Assembly (NCBI GenBank): GCA_003165855.1
Contig: PMXH01000285.1
Span: 1-8,486, forward strand
From: Acidobacteriaceae bacterium
Lineage (GTDB): Bacteria; Acidobacteriota; Terriglobia; Terriglobales; Acidobacteriaceae
DNA: 8,486 nt
Reading direction: 5' to 3'
Position 1 is the stretch's first letter, and every line of letters begins with the position of its first letter. The translations under genes and the position numbers were made by a program. Below the pieces are notes generated by a model. The model saw only the letters and a list, made by a program, of their open reading frames with translations. It was not told where the DNA came from and did no database searches. Shown here in pieces: positions 1-5,713 of the stretch.

Positions 1-15
1 CCAACGTCGTTATGC

Positions 16-40
16 AATCAAACCGGGCAGTAAGCCCGGT
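16..40 (-). terminator. Possible weak terminator hairpin downstream of the esterase gene
   Basis: Bases 22-28 (ACCGGGC) and 34-40 (GCCCGGT) form a perfect 7-bp GC-rich stem with a 5-nt loop. Read on the minus strand the stem is followed by TTGATT, a poor T-tract. It lies about 170 nt beyond the stop codon of the minus-strand esterase gene and could end that transcript. It could equally be a fragment of a hairpin repeat, since the tail is weak. Confidence 0.35.
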
Positions 41-77
41 GAGGAACCTGCTTTCCCAGCGGCGTCATCCCTAAATT

Positions 78-139
78 GTCATCCTGAGCGAAGTAAGTGC
101 TCCGCGAAGCGAAGCACTTACGCAGTCGAAGGATCCCTA
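78..139. repeat. Intergenic hairpin repeat (GTCATCCTGAGCG...GTCGAAGGATCC type)
   Basis: The element starts GTCATCCTGAGCG and ends CAGTCGAAGGATCCCTA. Between them bases 94-105 and 109-120 form a 12-bp inverted repeat around a GAA loop with one mismatch (C98+5 position, base 103 against 111). On the minus strand that mismatch becomes a G-U wobble, so minus-strand RNA would fold into an unbroken 12-bp stem. I recognise the end sequences as a common non-coding repeat in acidobacterial and some other genomes. No open frame of its own is visible. It sits in the 3' flank of the esterase gene. Confidence 0.7.
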
Positions 140-178
140 CCCTCTCAACCACACCAGAATCGCTGCAACTTCGGCGGC

Positions 179-199
179 CAACGACTAACGACCAACGAC
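179..199. repeat. Three tandem copies of a YAACGAC heptamer
   Basis: CAACGAC, TAACGAC and CAACGAC follow each other without spacers at 179-185, 186-192 and 193-199, then decay into CGACGG. The array ends 11 bp before the stop codon of the minus-strand esterase gene. It is short, but the register is exact. Similar heptamer runs are, from memory, frequent between acidobacterial genes. No function is evident. Confidence 0.6.
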
Positions 200-210
200 C
201 GACGGCGGTT

Positions 211-921
211 TTAAAAATACTTTCCCGCCATCCTCTGCCACAGCGGCCAGTCATGCTTCGAATTATCCCCGTAAACGTCCAGCCAGTGTGGAATCGCCTT
301 GCCATTCAGGATCGCCGACAACTTCACATTCTGGTCCAGGCACATATCCCAATCTGCCGACCCCAGCACAATCTTCATCTGCCGGTAGCGGCTCAAGAAC
401 CAATCATCATTCTGATTCGGCAAATAATCCGGCGGGCAATTGAAATAACAATCGTCGTCATAATATCCATCCAAAAATTGATGGATATCGAACGCCCCGC
501 TCATGCTCACGCAATGCGTCACCACGTCGGGATGCTTCAATGCAAAATTCACCGCGTGATACGCCCCAAAGCTGCACCCGGTCACCGCCAGCCGCGGCGT
601 CTGATTCTTCCACCGGATAAACGGCGCCAGTTCATGCACAATGTAGCGTTCATACTGCAAATGCCGCAGCACGCGCACCTTGGGATGCACGCTCTTGTTG
701 TACCAACTCTCGGTATCGACGGCGTCCGGGCAAAACACCTGCAACTCGCCGCGCTCAATCTTCGGCGCAAGCACTCCAATCATCCCCCGGTCCTCATACT
801 CGAAGAACCTTCCCATCGAGGTCGGAAACACCACCAACGGCGTGCCGGCATGCCCAAACACCAGCGCCTCCATGTCCCGATTCAGTTCCTGGCTGTATCC
901 CTTGTGATATTCGCGATTCAT
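211..921 (-). CDS. Putative esterase, alpha/beta-hydrolase fold (COG4947-like)
   Basis: The 236-residue product looks like a cytoplasmic serine hydrolase; no signal peptide or membrane segment is visible. Residues 115-119 are GCSFG, a GxSxG nucleophile elbow preceded by a hydrophobic strand, which makes Ser117 the likely nucleophile. His223 in HDWPLW near the C-terminus is the likely catalytic His, and Asp190 or Asp192 in the GSADWDMC segment the likely acid. The N-terminal half (PLVVFPTSMGRFFEYED at about 28-44, then a CPDAVDTESWYN segment) is typical of this small esterase group, and the length fits. The natural substrate is unknown. The start at 921 is the first in-frame ATG; only a weak GAAGA precedes it, so an upstream GTG or TTG start remains possible. 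It is transcribed away from the TPR-ClC pair. The fold call is firm, the activity is inferred. Confidence 0.85.
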   Translation of the reverse strand: MNREYHKGYSQELNRDMEALVFGHAGTPLVVFPTSMGRFFEYEDRGMIGVLAPKIERGELQVFCPDAVDTESWYNKSVHPKVRVLRHLQYERYIVHELAPFIRWKNQTPRLAVTGCSFGAYHAVNFALKHPDVVTHCVSMSGAFDIHQFLDGYYDDDCYFNCPPDYLPNQNDDWFLSRYRQMKIVLGSADWDMCLDQNVKLSAILNGKAIPHWLDVYGDNSKHDWPLWQRMAGKYF

Positions 922-1029
922 TCTTCGGCAGTCCCAACAGACGCAATATCTTACCTGAACCGCGGGTCATTAAGCGTTTAAGTGAGACCTGAATTTTAGG
1001 GGAAGACTGAGGAATAAAACTACTTGATC

Positions 1030-1121
1030 CCAGCCCCGAAGGGGCGGCAAGGGAAAGCCCGGCACGGTAGTGCCGGGAAGAGATGGGAAAGGTGGAACCA
1101 GTCCCGTACCGGACGGCACGA
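1030..1121. repeat. Multi-hairpin intergenic repeat (REP-like), third hairpin degraded
   Basis: Three hairpin modules lie in a row. The first is GCCCC-GAA-GGGGC at 1033-1045. The second is CCCGGCAC-GGTA-GTGCCGGG at 1058-1077. The third is GTCCCGTACCGGAC at 1101-1114, which looks like a decayed GTCCCGTAGGGAC hairpin. The order matches a non-coding element I recognise from acidobacterial genomes. It fills much of the gap between the divergent esterase and TPR genes. The open frame that runs through it into the TPR gene is probably not translated, which is one reason for placing the TPR start at 1207. Confidence 0.75.
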
Positions 1122-1206
1122 TATGCCACTGCTACTTGCTCGATCCTACTCTTGTGCTCACCCCACTCATTCCCATCGCCCCCAAAATGATATCGTGATA
1201 CGAGAC

Positions 1207-2364
1207 ATGTCGTGGACGTTTCCCAAACTCGTCTCGCGTTCCGCCCCTGTCATACTCCTCATCCTTACGCTCGCTGCCGCCATTGCCTTCGCAGCCGTCA
1301 GCCATCTCGTCTCCCGCTTCACCGCCGATCAGCAGGCCCGCGGCCGTACGCTCTACGCCCAAGGCCTCGCCGACGCCGGTGCTTCCCGCTACGACGACGC
1401 TATCGCCGCGTTCCGTGCCGCCCTCACCTGCGATCCCACCAACTCTCAGTACCAGCTCAGCCTGGCTCGCGCTCTGCGCGACAGCAACGATCCGCGCCGT
1501 CTCGATGAAGCCGAATCCTATCTCGTTGCTCTCTGGCAGCGTTCCCCCCAGGACGCCGCCGTCAATCTCGCGCTTGCCCGCGTCGCCGCCCACCGCGGTT
1601 CCATCGAAGACGCCACCCGCTATTACCACAACGCCATGTACGGAGTCTGGAACTCTGATCCCGACTCCAGCCGCAGCAAAGCTCGCATCGAACTCATCCA
1701 GTTCCTGCTCAAGAAAGGCGCCCCCGACAAAGCCGAATCGGAACTCATGGCCCTGGCCACTGCCTTGCCGCCCGATCCCGCCTCGCATCTGCAGGCCGCG
1801 CAGCTCTTCGCGCAGGCGGGGGACTATGCCGGCACACTCGCGCAGGACCGCGAAGTTCTCGCCCTCGATCCTGCCAACCTTTCTGCCCTGGCCGGAGCCG
1901 GTGAATCCGCCTACCGCTCCGGCAACTACGCCACCGCCCAACGCTATCTGCAGGCCGCAGTCAATGCCAATCCCGAGGATGCCAACTCTCGCCAGCTTCT
2001 CGCCACCTCCGACCTGATTCTCCGCACCAATCCTTTCCACAGTCACATCTCCGACGCCGAACGCAACCGCCGCATCACCACCGCCTTCGCCCAGGCCGGA
2101 GATCGCCTCACCGAGTGCGCTCAGCAGCGTGGCATCAACCTCAATACCACCCCATCCCCGCTTTCCAGCCTGCAATCACGCTGGACTGCCGCCAAACCAG
2201 ATCTAGCCCGCCTCCGCTCTCCCGGAGAAACCGATCTCCCCGACACCATCATGGATATTGTCTTCCAAATCGAAAATCAGACTGCCGATACTTGTGGTCC
2301 GCCGCAAGGCATCGACCTCGCATTGCTCTTGATTTCTCAGAAACGCGAGGCCGCCAGCCAATGA
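1207..2364 (+). CDS. Membrane-anchored tetratricopeptide (TPR) repeat protein
   Basis: The 385-residue product has one N-terminal hydrophobic segment (about 13-32) followed by helical repeats. These include a clear TPR at about 44-77 (RGRTLYAQG...YDDAIAAFRAAL...P), another at about 81-114, and further ones through about 259 (GDYAGTLAQDREVLALDP; GNYATAQRYLQAAVNANP). This suggests a scaffold anchored in the inner membrane, with the repeats probably periplasmic. The last 110 residues are not TPR-like and carry Cys304 and Cys363, which could pair if exported. The start at 1207 places the hydrophobic segment at the N-terminus. In-frame ATGs at 1024 and 1123 would add an extension read through a repeat element. 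No strong ribosome-binding site is seen for any of the three. The stop overlaps the ClC start (ATGA), implying joint translation. The role is unknown; chaperoning or regulation of the transporter is only a guess. Confidence 0.85.
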   Translation: MSWTFPKLVSRSAPVILLILTLAAAIAFAAVSHLVSRFTADQQARGRTLYAQGLADAGASRYDDAIAAFRAALTCDPTNSQYQLSLARALRDSNDPRRLDEAESYLVALWQRSPQDAAVNLALARVAAHRGSIEDATRYYHNAMYGVWNSDPDSSRSKARIELIQFLLKKGAPDKAESELMALATALPPDPASHLQAAQLFAQAGDYAGTLAQDREVLALDPANLSALAGAGESAYRSGNYATAQRYLQAAVNANPEDANSRQLLATSDLILRTNPFHSHISDAERNRRITTAFAQAGDRLTECAQQRGINLNTTPSPLSSLQSRWTAAKPDLARLRSPGETDLPDTIMDIVFQIENQTADTCGPPQGIDLALLLISQKREAASQ

Positions 2365-4151
2365 GTCATCTTGCCTCTGCCAACACTTCTTCGGCGCCTT
2401 TGCCGCAGACTCCGTCAACGCGATTTCAAACTCCACGTCGCTTGTTCTCCAGTCTCGAAGGCGTCTTCAACGACGAAGTATTCTTCCTTATTCTCTCCGT
2501 CTTCATCGGCATCTTCTCCGGACTAGCCGTCGTCTGCTTCCGCCTGGCCATCGATTGGATGCACCTCGCCCTGCTTGGTCCGCTCCCGCAAACCCACAGT
2601 TGGCGCTTGTTTGCCGTGCCCTCGCTCACTGGCCTGGTTGTCGCCGTGCTCGTGCTGCGCGTGTTCCCCGGCATCCGCGGCAGCGGCGTCAACCAGACCA
2701 AGGCCGCGCTCTACATCTTCAACGGCTTCATCCCCTTCCGCACCGCCATCGGAAAATTCATCTGCGCCGCACTCGCCATCGGTTCCGGTCAATCCCTCGG
2801 CCCCGAAGATCCCGCTCTCCAGATCGGGGCCAGCATCGCCTCCGCTCTCGGACGCCAACTCCAAATTTCTCGCGAAAAGCTTCGCCTCATGGCTCCCGTT
2901 GGTGCCGCCGCCGGCCTGGCTGCGGCTTTCAACGCTCCCATCTCCGCCGTCCTTTTCGTGATCGAAGAGGTTATCGGGCGCTGGAGCGCCGGCATCCTCG
3001 GCTCCGTCGTGCTCTCCGCCGTCTCCAGTGTCGTCATCGTGCGCTGGTTTCTCGGCAGTGAGCCGCTCTTCCGTATTCCCGTCACTACCTTCAAGCGTCC
3101 CACCGAACTCATTGCCTACGCTTTTCTCGGCATCGTCGGCGGCCTGGCCTCCGTCGCATTCGCCAAGTCGATCGGCTATCTGCGTCCTCGCCTCAAGGCT
3201 CTGCCCCGCTGGACGCAATATTTTCAACCTGCGCTCGCCGGACTCCTCGTCGGACTCATCGCCTTCCTCGGTTTTCCGCAAATCATGGGCGCTGGCTATG
3301 ATTCGATGGACCAGGCCATGCACGGACAGTACGCCTGGAAAATCCTTGCCATTCTCGCCGTTCTCAAGATCCTCGCTACCACCGTCTCTTTCGTTAGTGG
3401 CACTCCCGGCGGCATGTTCGCTCCTACGCTTTTCATCGGAGCCATGCTCGGAGGCGCCGTCGGCGACCTCGAGCGTATCTTCTTCCCTCACCTCACCGGA
3501 TCTACCGGAACCTATGTCCTGGTCGGAATGGGCGTCCTCTTTGCCGGATTCCTCCGCGTCCCCATGACCTCTGTGTTCATGGTGCTCGAAGTCAGCGGCA
3601 ACTACGAGATCATCGTGCCCGTCATCGTCGCCAACACCTTTTCTTACCTGATCTCGCGCAGCCTCCAGCCTGTTCCCCTCTTCGATATGCTTACGCGCCA
3701 GGACGGCCTCATCCTGCCCTCGCTCGAAGAGGACCGCGAAGAAACCATCCTCCGCGTTGAAGATGCCATGCTCCCCGTTCCCGCCACAATCTTGAACGCG
3801 CAAGAATATGTCGATGCCAACGCCCGCCGCATTCAGGATTCCCCCGACTCTACTTTCCTCGTGCGCATGCATCCCAGCGGATGGAACATCATCAGTCGTG
3901 ACCAACTCCAGCGCCTCTTCCAGGAAGGCAAGGGCGAACTCACGCTCAGCTCCGTTCTCTCCGCTCAGTCACTGCCCAGTCTCTACCCCGATCTCCCTCT
4001 CGATTCTGCTCTCCGCTACGTGAACGATTATCCGCTCGTCCCCGTAGTCAATCGCGCCAACTTCCGCCAGTTGGAAGGCGTCATCTCCCGCGACTCAGTG
4101 TTCAAAAAGTACGGCAGCGGGCGCGCCATTGAAGTGACCAGCCCAAACTGA
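2361..4151 (+). CDS. ClC-family chloride transporter (probable Cl-/H+ antiporter) with C-terminal CBS domain pair
   Basis: The 596-residue protein has a ClC membrane core at about 38-438 and a cytoplasmic tail with two CBS-like repeats (about 466-585, beginning VEDAML). Signature elements appear in order. GSGVN is at 107-111, with the chloride-coordinating Ser at 108. LGPEDPALQIGA starts at 146 and holds the gating Glu149. FNAPISAVLFVIEE ends at 203 and contains the proton-path Glu203. GGMFAP is at 350-355, and NYEII holds Tyr415. Retention of both glutamates argues for proton-coupled exchange rather than a channel; this is family knowledge applied to the alignment by eye. Two oddities are Asn111 where many homologues have Pro, and GPEDP where GREGP or GKEGP is common. 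The ATG at 2361 overlaps the TPR stop by 4 bp, which favours this start; an open frame runs further upstream inside the TPR gene. Likely roles are chloride or pH homeostasis or acid resistance. Confidence 0.95.
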   Translation: MSHLASANTSSAPLPQTPSTRFQTPRRLFSSLEGVFNDEVFFLILSVFIGIFSGLAVVCFRLAIDWMHLALLGPLPQTHSWRLFAVPSLTGLVVAVLVLRVFPGIRGSGVNQTKAALYIFNGFIPFRTAIGKFICAALAIGSGQSLGPEDPALQIGASIASALGRQLQISREKLRLMAPVGAAAGLAAAFNAPISAVLFVIEEVIGRWSAGILGSVVLSAVSSVVIVRWFLGSEPLFRIPVTTFKRPTELIAYAFLGIVGGLASVAFAKSIGYLRPRLKALPRWTQYFQPALAGLLVGLIAFLGFPQIMGAGYDSMDQAMHGQYAWKILAILAVLKILATTVSFVSGTPGGMFAPTLFIGAMLGGAVGDLERIFFPHLTGSTGTYVLVGMGVLFAGFLRVPMTSVFMVLEVSGNYEIIVPVIVANTFSYLISRSLQPVPLFDMLTRQDGLILPSLEEDREETILRVEDAMLPVPATILNAQEYVDANARRIQDSPDSTFLVRMHPSGWNIISRDQLQRLFQEGKGELTLSSVLSAQSLPSLYPDLPLDSALRYVNDYPLVPVVNRANFRQLEGVISRDSVFKKYGSGRAIEVTSPN

Positions 4152-4234
4152 CCCGCTCCGATTTTGCAGCCGACCACCACCCCTTGACTTCCACCTTCAC
4201 GCCATCAAAAAACCCGCCCCTTGCGGAGCGGGTC
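4150..4234. repeat. Perfect 11-bp inverted repeat spanning the convergent gap
   Basis: GACCCGCTCCG at 4150-4160, overlapping the ClC stop codon, is the exact reverse complement of CGGAGCGGGTC at 4224-4234. The right copy is also the outer arm of the minus-strand terminator of the S53 peptidase gene. The ClC mRNA 3' end could therefore form an 11-bp stem closing a loop of about 63 nt. No T-tract follows the right arm on the plus strand, so it is not a standard plus-strand terminator. Confidence 0.6.
4207..4233 (-). terminator. Intrinsic terminator of the S53 peptidase gene
   Basis: Read on the minus strand, ACCCGCTCC (4233-4225), a GCAA tetraloop (4224-4221) and GGGGCGGGT (4220-4212) form a 9-bp stem with one G-U pair. 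Counting the last stem base, six T follow. It starts 26 nt after the TAG stop of the peptidase gene. Stem, loop and T-tract are all textbook. Confidence 0.9.
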
Positions 4235-4258
4235 ACATGCGATAGCGCATACAGATTC

Positions 4259-5452
4259 CTACTTGCCGAACAATCCTCTATCCACTCCCACGCCGGTGCA
4301 CAAATCGTAGCCGGTGGTTGCGCTGTGCGTGCCGCAACTGCCGGAAGTGATATCGGTAAAGTCGCTGGTGTTGCTCATGTTGGTGTAAATTTCCGTGTTC
4401 TCCGCGTTGCTGCTGGTGTTAAACGTCCCCGCGTTGTTGATGATTCCAGCCAGCGAGGGTGAGGCCACGCTGGTGCCATACACTTCCAGCCATCCTCCGT
4501 AGCAGTTGGAGTTATACACTGCCACCGGCGAACCCCCGCTGGAGTCAAACGAAAGATCTGGCGTGCCCCGGTGCGTTCCTACTACACCCGAGACTCCACT
4601 CTGAAACGACGGTCTGGACTCGTATCTGCTCGTGCCGCCTCCTCCATCGCTCCACGCCGTCTGGTTCGTGTAATTGCCCCCGCTGCGATTCACCTGCGTC
4701 CCGCCGGCCGAAACCACATCCACCGAGGAACTCGGGTAGATCACTCCCGGAGAGTCTCCGGCCGAGGCAAAATACACTACGCCGGACTGCGTGAAGTAGT
4801 GGTCTGAGCTGGTTTCGCCGCTGGTCTCGCTTCCTCCCCAGCTCATCGAAACCTCGCCCTTTCCACCATTCGCTGCGATATAGGAATTAGCCGCCGTCAC
4901 CGCCGTATAGAGCGCACTGTTCGAGGACGAAGCCGCTTCCATCAGGATGATCTGCGCATTCGGCGCCATCGCGTGTGCCCATTCGATGTCGAGCGATTCC
5001 TCTCCGTTCCATCCGTTGCTGCATCCATTCGGAGGCTTTGTACCACTGGCATACTTCACGGCAAAGTTCGGCGCAGGCAGTCCGAACTCCGTGGAGAAGG
5101 TCGCCAGATCCGCCGCCGCGCTGGGATAATCGTACGCATCCACGATGACGATCACTCCGCTGCCTCCCGTCGGCACTTCGGTGGCAGTTGCGATCGGGCA
5201 TCCGCTGATCGGAGCGGACACCACGTCGTACACGCAGCCCAGCGACGCCGGCGTTTCTCCTCCGGGATTGGCTGCTGGCCTAATCGCACCGTCGGGCGCA
5301 TAAATGATGTAATTGGTGTGCATTCTTACGCCAACGTCCTCGGGTTTTTCGATACTCGAATCCGGAACGATGCCGTTGCCCCGCCGAACCTGCGCGGAGA
5401 CTAGGCTTGCGGCGGCGAGCGCGACGATAGTCAAGACGATTCGTTTATCCAT
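4259..5452 (-). CDS. Secreted sedolisin-type (S53) serine-carboxyl peptidase without a long pro-domain
   Basis: The 397-residue precursor has a Sec signal peptide (about 1-20, ending LVSA before QVRR). The catalytic elements of family S53 follow in order: Glu151 and Asp155 in EESLDIEW, oxyanion Asp233 in ASAGDS, and nucleophile Ser328 in YGTSVASP. A C-terminal DIT...GYDLCTGVG segment (Asp367, Ile368, Asp383) resembles the family's calcium site. Such enzymes are acid-active endopeptidases or tripeptidyl-peptidases. Most carry a pro-domain of roughly 150-200 residues, but here only about 75 residues separate the signal peptide from the catalytic domain, so it is a short form or activates differently. 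A strong AGGAGG lies 5 nt before the ATG. It has its own terminator and a candidate promoter, so it is probably monocistronic. Substrate unknown; export to periplasm or outside is inferred. Confidence 0.93.
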   Translation of the reverse strand: MDKRIVLTIVALAAASLVSAQVRRGNGIVPDSSIEKPEDVGVRMHTNYIIYAPDGAIRPAANPGGETPASLGCVYDVVSAPISGCPIATATEVPTGGSGVIVIVDAYDYPSAAADLATFSTEFGLPAPNFAVKYASGTKPPNGCSNGWNGEESLDIEWAHAMAPNAQIILMEAASSSNSALYTAVTAANSYIAANGGKGEVSMSWGGSETSGETSSDHYFTQSGVVYFASAGDSPGVIYPSSSVDVVSAGGTQVNRSGGNYTNQTAWSDGGGGTSRYESRPSFQSGVSGVVGTHRGTPDLSFDSSGGSPVAVYNSNCYGGWLEVYGTSVASPSLAGIINNAGTFNTSSNAENTEIYTNMSNTSDFTDITSGSCGTHSATTGYDLCTGVGVDRGLFGK

Positions 5453-5457
5453 TTCAT

Positions 5458-5463
5458 CCTCCT
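5458..5463 (-). promoter_or_regulatory. Ribosome-binding site of the S53 peptidase gene
   Basis: On the minus strand AGGAGG is followed by ATGAA and then the ATG start, a 5-nt spacing. It fixes the start at 5452. An out-of-frame ATG lies within the spacer. Confidence 0.85.
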
Positions 5464-5560
5464 GATTGGCTTCAATAAGTGATTCGAAAACGACCCCTCA
5501 CTTTAGGAGCGCCCATGCCCATCCCGAGCGACCGCACGCCGTGAAGAATAGAGCGACACG

Positions 5561-5590
5561 ATTCTGAATGTGCCTCTGATTCCGAGTCAA
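5561..5590 (-). promoter_or_regulatory. Candidate sigma70-type promoter for the S53 peptidase gene
   Basis: On the minus strand TTGACT (complement of 5585-5590) and CAGAAT (complement of 5561-5566) are separated by 18 nt. They match 5 of 6 and 4 of 6 consensus bases. Transcription would begin near 5553, giving a leader of about 100 nt. Prediction by eye; the -10 box is modest. Confidence 0.4.
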
Positions 5591-5637
5591 TATCCAAATG
5601 TCCTTCTCACTCTTCTGTTCGGTTTTCGTAAATCCCA

Positions 5638-5663
5638 TTTTGGGGCAACATTTTGGGGCAACA
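5638..5663. repeat. Perfect 13-bp tandem duplication (TTTTGGGGCAACA x2)
   Basis: TTTTGGGGCAACA occurs at 5638-5650 and again directly at 5651-5663, touching the T-tract side of the next terminator. It looks like a slippage duplication in the short gap between the two peptidase genes, with no coding role. Confidence 0.7.
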
Positions 5664-5689
5664 AAAAACCCGCCCCTTCGCGGGGCGGG
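5663..5689 (-). terminator. Intrinsic terminator of the HExxE protein gene
   Basis: On the minus strand CCCGCCCC (5689-5682), a GCGAA loop (5681-5677) and GGGGCGGG (5676-5669) form a perfect 8-bp stem followed by six T (5668-5663). It begins 25 nt after the stop codon. Seventeen bases of it (5662-5678) are identical to the terminator after the S53 peptidase gene (4206-4222). Confidence 0.92.
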
Positions 5690-5713
5690 CTGCTTCCACA
5701 AACTGCCGGTTAA

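Noticed and set aside
78..199. A CRISPR array near the left end
   Set aside because: The only repeats are a single hairpin element and adjacent 7-bp units without spacers. There is no regular repeat-spacer pattern and no cas gene.
97..981. A 294-codon open frame on the plus strand opposite the esterase gene
   Set aside because: It starts inside the 78-139 repeat, is Ile/Arg/His/Pro biased, and the opposing frame has an intact catalytic triad pattern.
1024..1206. N-terminal extension of the TPR protein starting at 1024 or 1123
   Set aside because: The extension would translate the hairpin repeat into low-complexity basic sequence and move the membrane anchor away from the N-terminus.
1132..2175. 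A 347-codon open frame on the minus strand opposite the TPR gene
   Set aside because: Gly-rich, without motifs, and fully antisense to the TPR repeats. Treated as a codon-bias shadow.
2523..3905. A 460-codon open frame on the minus strand opposite the ClC gene
   Set aside because: It lies wholly antisense to a gene with clear ClC motifs. Its product is dominated by Gly, Asp, Glu and Ala with no recognisable domain, as expected from the reverse of GC-rich coding sequence.
4150..4234. A bidirectional terminator serving the ClC gene as well
   Set aside because: No T-tract follows the hairpin on the plus strand, so only the minus-strand direction is supported.
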